Positions 1-6,401 of a stretch of 21,172 bases of DNA are shown here, piece by piece; the stretch's first letter is position 1; the number at the start of each line of letters is the position of its first letter. The position numbers and the translations under genes are program-made. Origin of the DNA: a virus; the IMG/VR virus record IMGVR_UViG_3300032118_001412, positions 1-21,172 of that record; one strand, written 5' to 3'. The notes below the pieces were generated by a model. That model saw nothing but the letters and a program-made list of their open reading frames with translations. It was not told the origin of the DNA and ran no database searches.

Positions 1-441
1 GTTCAAGGAGGCATGGCGCGTGAAGATCTCACTTCAGCTATGGACACGTTTAATAACATTGCGACGTGTCGTGTTTACATAGGTCAAGTCAGTACGGGCG
101 TAGGCATAACTTTAAATGCCGCTAATTATACCATTTATTATAATTTACCTTGGAGTTTGGAGCACTATTTACAGTCGCTCGATCGGAATTATCGTATTGG
201 ACAGACCCGTAAAGTTACGGTGTATCGCCTTCTGGGCTATCACACGTTAGACGAGTCTAAGGCCAAAGCGCTAGATCAAAAACTGGATTTTAGCTTGCTT
301 GTTACGGCAGGCAGTGTTTGTGCTACGTGTCCTGATTTTTATACACGTTGTAACAAATACAAGATTAGACTCTATGACAAAGAATGTAAATACGACCGCA
401 CCATGTTGCGCCACACTGCAAGCGTAAGGACGATACCGTGA
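1..441 (+). CDS. SNF2-family helicase, C-terminal part (5' end outside window)
   Basis: The reading frame is open to the first base, so this is the 3' end of a longer gene; the ATG at 13 is internal. The visible part is the end of the second RecA-like domain of an SF2/SNF2 helicase. It has a motif V-like stretch (GQVSTGVGITLNAANYTI), then NLPWSLEHYLQSLDRNYRIGQ, matching the conserved SNF2 pattern of W-x(n)-Q-x2-D-R-x2-RIGQ (motif VI), then VTVYRLL. The ATP-binding motifs I and II must lie upstream. The last ~45 residues carry a cysteine set (CATCP, a third Cys six residues on, a fourth eleven further), likely a metal knuckle. In phages such helicases act in recombination, fork reversal or repair. 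The stop overlaps the next start by four bases (GTGA), so translation is probably coupled. The family is clear; the exact role is inferred. Confidence 0.9.
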   Translation, partial: VQGGMAREDLTSAMDTFNNIATCRVYIGQVSTGVGITLNAANYTIYYNLPWSLEHYLQSLDRNYRIGQTRKVTVYRLLGYHTLDESKAKALDQKLDFSLLVTAGSVCATCPDFYTRCNKYKIRLYDKECKYDRTMLRHTASVRTIP

Positions 442-893
442 AACTAACTTTGGAATTTGAAGAGAATGATTTACGTAAGATGATTGTAGACCATTTTGTA
501 CGTGAAGGTTTTCTGGTGAAAAACCTGAATACGGTTTGTCAGCAGTTTTTACAGGCGTTTCCAGATGGCCTTAGAATAGAGGCAGACATTGCACCGATGT
601 CGGAACAGGTGGAAGAGTCGGTTTCAGAAGATTCCGTTGCGACTCCCATTGACAGGCATGTTGTGTACACCAGTGATGCTGACGCTGACGCTGTTGCTAT
701 TGATGAAGTGCCCGTCGATTCTACCGAGCCTCTTACACTAACGGACCTGATGGACCCAACACCGCGTATGCGGCGTTCTGAAACGAGTCGCCCGTCTAAA
801 CCCGTGCGTATACTGTCTAGTGTTGACGATGTAGGTGTAGGTATTGAAAGTATTGTACGTCAGAGTCGAAATATGGAGAAGCGCCCTAAATGA
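438..893 (+). CDS. Acidic hypothetical protein
   Basis: A 151-residue protein I do not recognise. It starts with GTG at 438, inside the stop of the helicase gene, and ends in an ATGA overlap with the next gene, so it sits in a translationally coupled run. The N-terminal ~50 residues (LEFEENDLRKMIVDHF, then KNLNTVCQQFL) look like a small folded helical domain. Residues ~55-115 are acidic and low in complexity, with a short DADADA repeat; the C-terminal ~35 residues are Arg/Ser/Pro-rich and end in KRPK. There is no signal peptide or membrane segment. Its position between a helicase and a nuclease suggests an accessory role in DNA processing, but nothing in the protein itself shows that. Confidence 0.8.
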   Translation: MKLTLEFEENDLRKMIVDHFVREGFLVKNLNTVCQQFLQAFPDGLRIEADIAPMSEQVEESVSEDSVATPIDRHVVYTSDADADAVAIDEVPVDSTEPLTLTDLMDPTPRMRRSETSRPSKPVRILSSVDDVGVGIESIVRQSRNMEKRPK

Positions 894-1768
894 TGGACGA
901 GATAGATAATGAGGAGCTAGTAAGTATTCCTCCGTTACCGCTGGATGACACGTTCAGAGATAAGCTGCCGCAAGGTTACTTGTCAGTGTCGCAAGTGACC
1001 CAGTACATGAAGTGTGGGGAGGCTTATTACTTCCGGTACGTGATGCGTCGTAAAGTCCCGTCCAATAGTTTTCAGGTACAGGGCAGGGCCGTACACAAGG
1101 CAGCGGAAAAACTGCATTTGAGTATGATTGATGATACACCTATCAGTGAAGTGGAGATGCTCGACGTATACTCAGAGCTTCACGATGAAGAGATAAAGAC
1201 TGCTGTCATTGATGATGAGGATACAGACAATGATCTCGGAAAGATAAAAGATGTAGGTATTAGGCTTACTAAGCGGTACCGAAATGCTGCGACAGGGCAG
1301 GAACGCAATAAAGCTACCGGCGAGAATTACGCGCCAGTAAAGCCTATTGCGGCCGAGCGTATTGTACGTATGGACATCATAACGAGTGAAAGCCTTGTGA
1401 TTCCTTTCCTAGGTGTTATCGACCTAGAAGAAGAGTTTGCGATTGGGGACGTCAAGACCAAGAAAAGGGCCTCGCCTCAAGCAGACGCAGACAACAGTTT
1501 ACAACTAAGTTTGTATGCGCACGTAACCGGCAAGCCTGTTGTACGGTTGGAACAACTCATAAAACCCACGAAGACCCTGCCGGACAGATTTATTCGTACC
1601 GAATCGATACGTACAAGCCAGGAAGTGCTACATGCGCTAGACGTTGTTAGCCAAGTCGCGCAAGATATAGCCGCAGGTCGCTTCCGGAAGACTAATCCTG
1701 AAAACTGGTGGTGCTCTGCTAAATGGTGCCCTTATTGGGGTGATTGTCGCGGAAGGAAGCGTGTATGA
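890..1768 (+). CDS. PD-(D/E)XK (RecB/Cas4-like) nuclease with Fe-S cysteines
   Basis: A 292-residue RecB-family nuclease. The N-terminal signature YLSVSQVTQYMKCGEAYYFR includes C42; GRAVHKAAE carries the motif-I His69; FLGVIDLEEE gives Asp178; GDVKTKK gives the Asp187/Lys189 catalytic pair; SLQLSLYAH gives the QxxxY motif (Q205, Y209). The C-terminus has C275, C280 and C286. Together with C42 this is the one-plus-three cysteine arrangement that binds a 4Fe-4S cluster in Cas4 and AddB nucleases. Such enzymes are metal-dependent exonucleases acting on DNA ends. It lies in an overlapped run with the SNF2 helicase upstream, as expected for a helicase/nuclease recombination or end-processing unit. 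It is not a CRISPR Cas4: there is no cas1, cas2 or array here. All catalytic residues appear intact. Confidence 0.92.
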   Translation: MMDEIDNEELVSIPPLPLDDTFRDKLPQGYLSVSQVTQYMKCGEAYYFRYVMRRKVPSNSFQVQGRAVHKAAEKLHLSMIDDTPISEVEMLDVYSELHDEEIKTAVIDDEDTDNDLGKIKDVGIRLTKRYRNAATGQERNKATGENYAPVKPIAAERIVRMDIITSESLVIPFLGVIDLEEEFAIGDVKTKKRASPQADADNSLQLSLYAHVTGKPVVRLEQLIKPTKTLPDRFIRTESIRTSQEVLHALDVVSQVAQDIAAGRFRKTNPENWWCSAKWCPYWGDCRGRKRV

Positions 1769-2193
1769 CCGATTATTGGGATAACACCGGGGGTAACGCT
1801 AATCTTGCGAAGCTACCGCTACACGTTCGCGAGGGTATGACGCAGCACATTCCGCACCGCCAGGATGAGTGCAATGCGTCTTTTATGATTTTCAGACAAA
1901 CACCAGGGCTCAACCACCCGAATGCCCGGTGTAACGTGGTTGCTTTCAAGAAAGAACCCAATTCATCTATCAGTATTAATTCAGGTATTCAGCTTGATTT
2001 TACCGATTTTACTGGCCGGTTAGCGTTAGCGACCGCTATTGTAGATCAGCAGTTCTTTGGTCGAATGTTAACGGGAATGATTCGTGCATTCATCTCCGCG
2101 GGTGGCGACCTAGACGCGGTATTGCAGGCCAGTAACGTTGTGCGCCTCAAGGCTGAGAACGTGGCTTATTTTGAAGAACCTGCGGACGACTGA
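1765..2193 (+). CDS. Hypothetical protein, 142 residues
   Basis: Not recognised. I chose the ATG at 1765, which overlaps the nuclease stop as ATGA and has a GGAAGG ribosome-binding site at 1751-1756; an in-frame TTG at 1744 is less likely. The protein is compact and soluble: an N-terminal polar stretch, a middle part with alternating hydrophobic residues (VVAFKKEPNSSISINSGIQL) suggesting beta strands, then DFTGRLALATAIVDQQFFGRM and a helical C-terminus ending in acidic residues. No membrane segment or metal site is visible. It is the last gene of the run of four- to five-base overlaps, before a 79-base gap, so it is probably co-expressed with the nuclease. Function unknown. Confidence 0.85.
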   Translation: MTDYWDNTGGNANLAKLPLHVREGMTQHIPHRQDECNASFMIFRQTPGLNHPNARCNVVAFKKEPNSSISINSGIQLDFTDFTGRLALATAIVDQQFFGRMLTGMIRAFISAGGDLDAVLQASNVVRLKAENVAYFEEPADD

Positions 2194-2227
2194 TATACGC
2201 TGTATAAAGACAAAACACCAACTAAAT

Positions 2228-2271
2228 AAGGTAAAAGAGATTGTATCCTTTGCTTACCTTGGAAAGTAAGG
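2228..2271 (+). promoter_or_regulatory. Candidate switching hairpins over a ribosome-binding site
   Basis: Between the genes ending at 2193 and starting at 2273, AAGGTAA (2228-2234) is exactly complementary to TTACCTT (2254-2260). CTTAC (2253-2257) is also complementary to GTAAG (2266-2270), which overlaps the likely ribosome-binding site of the zinc-ribbon gene. The two pairings exclude each other: the first frees the site, the second hides it. The complementarity is visible directly; a regulatory role is inference and the helices are short. Confidence 0.3.
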
Positions 2272-2272
2272 C

Positions 2273-2443
2273 ATGGAGAAGTACGGCGTTGATGAGAATC
2301 CGTCTAGTTTCAAACTAGGGCAAATTGACCTTGACCGCTGCCCCCTTTGTGGGGCAGTGTTGGCCAAACACGGATCTATTGTTTTATGTCCGATTCACGG
2401 ATCGAAGCCATTTGAAGATGCCGCAACTGAGCAAACGAAGTGA
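2273..2443 (+). CDS. Small zinc-ribbon protein, 56 residues
   Basis: A 56-residue gene with ATG at 2273, preceded by TAAGG at 2267-2271 (one base from the start, so the pairing register is tight). The centre holds CPLCG (C23, C26), then LCPIHG (C39, H42) after a 12-residue loop: a CxxC...CxxH set typical of a small zinc ribbon. The rest is hydrophilic and acidic at the C-terminus. Such small zinc proteins are common in phages and often bind nucleic acid or modulate host RNA polymerase, but the sequence does not decide between roles. Its end overlaps the next gene's preferred start by 26 bases. The metal site gives the best support that this short frame is a real gene. Confidence 0.7.
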   Translation: MEKYGVDENPSSFKLGQIDLDRCPLCGAVLAKHGSIVLCPIHGSKPFEDAATEQTK

Positions 2444-2672
2444 AATAGTTCGCGCAGTAAGCGACTTAATTACACAACGGGCTAGTATTATTCGCGCGAT
2501 ATACATTGTAAGTGTCGCTGCGAATGGGCCTCGTGACGAGGTGTTGGTAGAGTTTCACCAGGCAGTGGGTGACGTACTTGAGGGGGTAGCGTTATCACAA
2601 CTGAATCTCACTTATATCAACAAAGATAAAGTGAGACAGGAGGCCGCTTGGTTACAGGAACGTCGAGAGTAG
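2418..2672 (+). CDS. Small hypothetical protein, 84 residues
   Basis: Not recognised. The frame is open further upstream (a TTG at 2325), but that region is already used by the zinc-ribbon gene, so I prefer ATG 2418, giving 84 residues. The protein begins with a basic segment (MPQLSKRSEIVRAVSDLI), is predicted mainly helical by its hydrophobic spacing, and ends in a charged helix (KDKVRQEAAWLQERRE). No membrane segment, cysteine cluster or known motif. It overlaps the zinc-ribbon gene by 26 bases and the following small frame by 25 bases. The start is uncertain because the purine stretch before 2418 is weak. Confidence 0.6.
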   Translation: MPQLSKRSEIVRAVSDLITQRASIIRAIYIVSVAANGPRDEVLVEFHQAVGDVLEGVALSQLNLTYINKDKVRQEAAWLQERRE

Positions 2673-2875
2673 CACCGTTAGTTTACAGTTTTGGATCCGT
2701 GGCATCTGTAATGCCGCCAGCGTACGTGAACTGGGGGGCAACGCGTACGCCTCCGACCGTTTATATTGCTACCCGCATTATTGCAGGAATTGTTGAATGG
2801 CTGCAGTCACCGAAGGTGTTGGCGGCTATCTCAGGGTTTCTAACCTTTATTAGCCGTTTACTCTTCAGCGTTTAG
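2648..2875 (+). CDS. Small hydrophobic protein, start uncertain
   Basis: A 75-residue frame. The proposed TTG start at 2648 has a perfect AGGAGG at 2638-2643, although the four-base spacing is short; in-frame GTG 2699 and ATG 2711 are alternatives. The C-terminal half is hydrophobic (TVYIATRIIAGIVEWL, then VLAAISGFLTFISRLLFSV), which could be a membrane-associated or amphipathic helix pair. Holin-like or membrane-targeting roles are possible but unsupported: no lysis genes lie nearby. It fills the space exactly up to the ParB-like gene's ribosome-binding site, which argues that it is real. Confidence 0.45.
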   Translation: MVTGTSRVAPLVYSFGSVASVMPPAYVNWGATRTPPTVYIATRIIAGIVEWLQSPKVLAAISGFLTFISRLLFSV

Positions 2876-2886
2876 GGGAAAAGTAC

Positions 2887-3912
2887 ATGCCAGCCAAGAA
2901 ACGTGTCGTCTCGGTACCTTTTGAGTCCATTGAGGCGGATGTTGATTTCAATTGCAGAAAAGAATACACGGATATTGAAGAATTAAAACAGTCCATCATG
3001 GAGGATGGGCTGCTTCAACCTGTAGGCGTTGCTGTCAGGAATCAGAACGGTGAGGGTGAAGACGAGCCTGAGCGTTCTAAGTATTTTCTAGTATACGGCT
3101 TCCGCCGTTATTACGCGATACAGAAAATACGTGAAGAATTAGGCGAAGATGCCTACATGACGCTGGACGTCGTATTGAACGAGGGGAACCTCGAAGATTT
3201 GCGCGTTCGTAATCTCAAAGAGAATATTGAACGTAAAAGTCTCTCGACGTATGAGATTTCTCAACAGGTCAAGAAACTTGTATTAGCCGGCTTCGAACAG
3301 AGACAGATTGCAACCCGACTAGGGCGCAATCAGTCCTGGGTTAGCTATCACTACAAAGTAGCTACGCAACTCACGCACCAAGCACAACAGGCATTGAAAG
3401 CCGGTGAGATAACGCTCGAACAGGCGTTGCACATCGCGGATGTTCCTGAAAACAAACAGAATGAGCTTATTGAACAAGTCGGGAATGCCGGTACGCGCGC
3501 CGATGCCCGTAAGCTACTGAAGGACGCTTCCAGCGAAAGCGGTAAGCGTCGTAAATATTCGAATAAAGGGCGTCCGACGTCCAAGAACCTTGTGCAATTT
3601 GTAAGTGACGTGTCTTTCGAAGCATGTTCCAAATTGAATAACAAAGATGAAAAGGCGTTCTATAACGGAGTAGCTGCAGGTATTCGTGTTGCGTTGGGGG
3701 ACGCTGGCGTAGCGGATGTGAAAGATCTTAAAGCAACCGAACAATACTCCGATGTCAACTACCATGCGAAGCTGAATAAGAAAGAAGAAGCTGACGCAGT
3801 AGATGAGACGCCTGCGGTTAGCGCTGAAGAAGTATCGAACCAAGACGAACAGCCGCCTAAGAAGAAGCGCGGACGTCCGCGAAAGACACCTGTATTAGAA
3901 CAGTCATTGTAA
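2887..3912 (+). CDS. ParB-like protein with C-terminal AT-hook
   Basis: A 341-residue ParB/Srx-fold protein. Residues ~1-115 form the ParB N-terminal domain: FESIEADVDFNCRKEY, IEELKQSIMEDGLLQPV, then YGFRRYYAIQ in place of the usual GERR-x-RA box. NLKENIERKSLSTYEISQQV matches the conserved ENIqRxxLxxxE element, followed by a helix-turn-helix (RQIATRLGRNQSWVSYHY). The C-terminal ~60 residues are charged linker ending in an AT-hook (KKKRGRPRKTP, core G329-R330-P331); a second basic NKGRP stretch lies mid-protein. ParB proteins bind specific DNA and use CTP for clamping; related phage proteins serve in segregation, transcription or as nucleases. No ParA is visible here, so segregation is unproven. 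AGGGGA at 2874-2879 is the ribosome-binding site. The modified GERR box makes CTP use uncertain. Confidence 0.88.
   Translation: MPAKKRVVSVPFESIEADVDFNCRKEYTDIEELKQSIMEDGLLQPVGVAVRNQNGEGEDEPERSKYFLVYGFRRYYAIQKIREELGEDAYMTLDVVLNEGNLEDLRVRNLKENIERKSLSTYEISQQVKKLVLAGFEQRQIATRLGRNQSWVSYHYKVATQLTHQAQQALKAGEITLEQALHIADVPENKQNELIEQVGNAGTRADARKLLKDASSESGKRRKYSNKGRPTSKNLVQFVSDVSFEACSKLNNKDEKAFYNGVAAGIRVALGDAGVADVKDLKATEQYSDVNYHAKLNKKEEADAVDETPAVSAEEVSNQDEQPPKKKRGRPRKTPVLEQSL
3857..3881 (-). terminator. Candidate terminator of the sigma gene inside the ParB-like gene
   Basis: The 14-base perfect palindrome CGCGGACGTCCGCG (3868-3881) encodes the RGRPR core of the AT-hook on the + strand. Read on the - strand it forms a five-pair GC stem with an ACGT loop followed by CTTCTTCTT, about 33 bases past the sigma-factor stop. 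Shape and position fit a terminator; the U-tract is interrupted, so this is moderate evidence only. Confidence 0.35.
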
Positions 3913-3913
3913 A

Positions 3914-4594
3914 TTAGATAAAACGGGCTGCGGACGTGCGCAGTTTTGTAACTGCTGTTTCACGAAGTTGGCGCACCCGCTCACCTGTGATCTCTAATAC
4001 GCGTCCTATTTGTTTTAAGGTTTTAGGCGCGGTGTGTATTCCGAAAGATGTTTTAATTATGAATACTTCTCTGATAGAGAGATCCGTGAGTTGAAATAGT
4101 TTTAGTAGACTTTGTTGTATCTCTACGTCGATAGCGTAACCTTCTATATACGCATCGGTGTCTACAATAATATTCTCGGTAAATTCAGTCGTATGCGGCG
4201 CGCGCATGCCTTTCGCCATGGCGTGTGCGGGTACGTGCACGAGGCCTAAACGCCGTCCTTCCTCACGCATCTCGTGCCGCACCCACCAACTCGCGTACGT
4301 AAGAAATCGAGTACCTGCTTCTGGTTTGAATTTCTTTAGTGCACGTATTAGGCCTATATTTCCTGCAGCAATTAGGTCTTCTAAAATAGACCTGTCCATC
4401 ATACTACGTGGGTGTTTACGGGCTTCAGATATTACATAACGCAAGGCGCCTTGAACTATTAAATCACGCGCTTTGGAGTCTTTCGTTTTTTGGTACTGCT
4501 GTATAAGCTCCCGCTCTACCTCTGCGGTTAGCATTCGCGTTGTTTCGACTTCTTTGTAATAACGCGAAAGAGAATCTGCAGAATTAGAACGCAC
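3914..4594 (-). CDS. RNA polymerase sigma factor, sigma-70 family
   Basis: A 226-residue sigma factor that would redirect host RNA polymerase to phage promoters. Residues ~8-34 resemble region 1.2 (SLSRYYKEVETTRMLTAEVE). Region 2 spans ~44-109: DLIVQGALRYVISEARKH (core binding), LEDLIAAGNIGLIRALKKF, then GTRFLTYASWWVRHEM (the -10 recognition and melting helix with its aromatic WW pair). Region 3 is short. Region 4 is at the C-terminus, with a helix-turn-helix of the form TLKQIGRVLEITGERVRQLR. It is closer to bacterial RpoH/RpoS-type factors than to the minimal T4 gp55 type. Start GTG at 4594 has TAGGGG six bases upstream. It converges on the ParB-like gene with one base between stop codons and diverges from the SSB-like gene across an 86-base gap. 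Confidence 0.92.
   Translation of the reverse strand: MRSNSADSLSRYYKEVETTRMLTAEVERELIQQYQKTKDSKARDLIVQGALRYVISEARKHPRSMMDRSILEDLIAAGNIGLIRALKKFKPEAGTRFLTYASWWVRHEMREEGRRLGLVHVPAHAMAKGMRAPHTTEFTENIIVDTDAYIEGYAIDVEIQQSLLKLFQLTDLSIREVFIIKTSFGIHTAPKTLKQIGRVLEITGERVRQLRETAVTKLRTSAARFI
3926..3948 (+). terminator. Candidate terminator of the 1-3912 operon
   Basis: CTGCG (3928-3932) and CGCAG (3939-3943) form a stem with a six-base loop. It can be lengthened by two G-U pairs and runs into TTTT (3944-3947), fifteen bases past the ParB-like stop. It lies inside the 3' end of the oppositely oriented sigma gene. The stem is short, so confidence is moderate. Confidence 0.4.
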
Positions 4595-4606
4595 GTATTA
4601 CCCCTA

Positions 4607-4616
4607 AACAGCTGTT
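4607..4616. promoter_or_regulatory. Palindrome in the divergent sigma/SSB-like control region
   Basis: The 86-base gap 4595-4680 must hold promoters for both the sigma gene (-) and the SSB-like operon (+). It contains a perfect ten-base palindrome AACAGCTGTT (4607-4616) and a GCAGC/GCTGC hairpin (4627-4645). A dyad in a divergent control region is a plausible operator. I found no convincing -35/-10 pair by eye. Confidence 0.3.
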
Positions 4617-4680
4617 GTGCTTATGCGCAGCTTACGTTAGGCTGCCGGTTCCCAACAAGCTCTATGCAGAGCAGGAAAAA

Positions 4681-5523
4681 ATGACCTCTGAAAATCAAAT
4701 ACAAAAATACGACGAAACGTTGAACAGTGTAGCCGATACGCTCAAGAAGTACGCAGACACTGTAGATGACACTGAACTTGGTCTCAATCTACATGTATTA
4801 GCTAGCAAGACAGAACCAGCAGTTAAAGGAATTGAGGCGCCGCAGCGCATACAAATTCCGCGTATCTCGCTGAAGCAGAACAGCTCCAGCTCTGACAAGG
4901 TACCCGCTGAGACGAAGGTTGGTCAATTATATACGTCTCAGAGTGTACACATTGGGGACGAGATTACAGTTCTTCCTATCCATACACACAACATACGCGT
5001 ACGTTGGGGTGAGGATGACAAGATCGAATGTCAATCAATGGATGGCATCACCGGGAATCGCTACGGCTCATGCAAAGCATGTCCCTACGGACAGTTTGTA
5101 AAAGGAGAACGTCCGGCGTGTAGTCCTGGTTCTACTTATTACGTGGTGTCTGAGAACCTTCAGAACATCTACCGTATTGACTTTACTAAGACGAGCGCCA
5201 AGGCGGGTAAGAATATTCGGCAACTCGCACTCGCGCCTAATATGTGGAGTCGAGCCTTCACGATCAGCGTAGAGAAAGTAGTAACGGGAAAGAATACGTA
5301 CTACACGCTTAAGACGAGCGTACAGGCTAAATTCACGCCCGAGGCTGTATCCAAAGCCTGTGATATTCTGTATGACTATTTCAATTCGAATTACCACAAG
5401 ATGCTCCTGCTGCAAGCCGAGTATAACGCGCGGAGTGTGGTTAGCGGCGGTGCTCCGGTAACTGCGCTCTCTGACGGAATAGTAGGAAATGAAGCAGACC
5501 TTAATTTCTCTGATTCAGTCTGA
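4681..5523 (+). CDS. Putative ssDNA-binding-like replication protein with Cys knuckle
   Basis: A 280-residue protein starting at ATG 4681 (AGGA at 4673-4676); an in-frame TTG at 4615 would place the start inside the control region and is unlikely. Residues ~1-50 are a helical acidic segment. From ~55 on the pattern is that of a phage protein usually found beside primase and polymerase genes: RIQIPRISLKQN, a GQLYTSQ...IGDEITVLPIH strand set, RVRWGEDDKIECQS, then a cysteine set C117, C131, C134, C147 (CKACPYGQF...PACSP), then strand-rich sequence with NIYRIDFTKTSAKAGK and a hydrophobic C-terminal helix. This layout resembles proteins proposed to bind single-stranded DNA. It ends in an acidic tail (EADLNFSDSV), a feature common to SSBs that recruit partners. 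Metal binding and DNA binding are inference. Confidence 0.8.
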   Translation: MTSENQIQKYDETLNSVADTLKKYADTVDDTELGLNLHVLASKTEPAVKGIEAPQRIQIPRISLKQNSSSSDKVPAETKVGQLYTSQSVHIGDEITVLPIHTHNIRVRWGEDDKIECQSMDGITGNRYGSCKACPYGQFVKGERPACSPGSTYYVVSENLQNIYRIDFTKTSAKAGKNIRQLALAPNMWSRAFTISVEKVVTGKNTYYTLKTSVQAKFTPEAVSKACDILYDYFNSNYHKMLLLQAEYNARSVVSGGAPVTALSDGIVGNEADLNFSDSV

Positions 5524-5580
5524 AGCTACGTAACAGCTTTCTAAGAGCGCGGGTATTTAAAGTACTCGCGCTTTTTATTT
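5522..5580 (+). terminator. Rho-independent terminator, preceded by a small hairpin
   Basis: The main stem is AGCGCGGGTA (5546-5555) pairing with TACTCGCGCT (5563-5572) across a seven-base loop: ten pairs, one of them G-U. It is followed by TTTTTATTT (5572-5580), sharing its first T with the stem. A smaller hairpin, AAGCT (5523-5527) with AGCTT (5535-5539), overlaps the stop region. It separates the SSB-like gene from the nuclease-primase-polymerase operon; read-through or a promoter within this gap must drive the latter. Confidence 0.85.
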
Positions 5581-5588
5581 AGGTACCA

Positions 5589-6401
5589 ATGTCTAAACAA
5601 TTGCCGCTTGTTAAATACGGACCTTGGTCGCCTTCGAAAGCTGCCTTAGCTACAACGTGCGCGCTTGCGTTCAAATACAGGTATATCGACAAAGTAGCAA
5701 CAGGTCCGCGCGGATCTGCGGCAACGGTCGGTGTCACTGTACATCGTGCGCAAGAACTTGTTTTACAGGGCATGCACGTTACCGAAGCTATGGACATAGC
5801 AATTTCTGAATCAGACGCGGAATTAACGCACAAGGATAAAGAGAAGGTAAAGACCTTCGCACAGGCCCTGATCGACTTTGAGACACGTATTCGTAAATTT
5901 GAGCTGAATTTCCCCGTGAAGCACAAATTATTAGAAAACAAGTGGGCAGTGACGAAAGATTATGAGGCCTGTGATTTTTTTGATGAACGAGGAATCGTTC
6001 GAGGCATCGTCGATATGAGCTTGGTTCTGGAGAGCGGACACGTTATCATCATCGACCACAAGACGGGGAGGGTCCGTCCTGCTGCGTATTACACTACGCA
6101 ATTACACTTCTATACTGTAATGGCCTTGGCGCACTTTCCAGATTTAAAAGGGGTACAGTGCGCCCTACACTACGTGGCACATAGTAAGTTGGAATGGTCT
6201 AATCCGGTTAAACCGTCTTATATAAAAGACGTGTTGCAGCCTTGGTTAATCGACTATTTAAACAAGAAATCCATAAAGGCGGAAACACCGGACGCAACAG
6301 TTGGTAAACATTGCGATTGGTGTGATTTCCGTACGATTTGCACGGTCCGGGGGCCGAATGTCAAAGCAGGAAAAGAGTATATTGAAGGTAGCGAAGCTTG
6401 A
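5589..6401 (+). CDS. Second PD-(D/E)XK (RecB/Cas4-like) nuclease with Fe-S cysteines
   Basis: A 270-residue nuclease of the same superfamily as that at 890-1768 but clearly diverged. WSPSKAALATTCALAFKYRY carries C24; GVTVHRAQE gives His52; E116 lies in the conserved helix; IVRGIVDMSL gives Asp142; VIIIDHKTGR gives Asp156 and Lys158; TTQLHFYTV gives Gln171/Tyr175. The C-terminus has C242, C245 and C251 (CDWCDFRTIC), completing a four-cysteine Fe-S set with C24. Expected activity is metal-dependent DNA exonuclease. It heads the primase-polymerase operon, right after a terminator, and overlaps the primase start by 44 bases. A role in processing replication or recombination ends fits this context. 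Catalytic residues look intact. Confidence 0.92.
   Translation: MSKQLPLVKYGPWSPSKAALATTCALAFKYRYIDKVATGPRGSAATVGVTVHRAQELVLQGMHVTEAMDIAISESDAELTHKDKEKVKTFAQALIDFETRIRKFELNFPVKHKLLENKWAVTKDYEACDFFDERGIVRGIVDMSLVLESGHVIIIDHKTGRVRPAAYYTTQLHFYTVMALAHFPDLKGVQCALHYVAHSKLEWSNPVKPSYIKDVLQPWLIDYLNKKSIKAETPDATVGKHCDWCDFRTICTVRGPNVKAGKEYIEGSEA

Noticed and set aside
890-1768. CRISPR-associated Cas4
   Set aside because: The protein has the Cas4-like residues, but no cas1, cas2, other cas gene or repeat array lies in the window; a phage recombination nuclease is the simpler reading.
2325-2417. An N-terminal extension of the 84-residue protein from TTG 2325
   Set aside because: The same bases encode the CxxC...CxxH part of the zinc-ribbon gene in another frame, and the TTG lacks a good ribosome-binding site.
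3514-3843. A 109-residue - strand frame opposite the ParB-like gene
   Set aside because: The sense protein continues through this stretch; the antisense product has no motif, no clear ribosome-binding site, and would overlap the sigma transcript without a reason.
4615-4680. An N-terminal extension of the SSB-like protein from TTG 4615
   Set aside because: It would read through the divergent control region and its palindrome; ATG 4681 has its own AGGA and the extension has no domain character.
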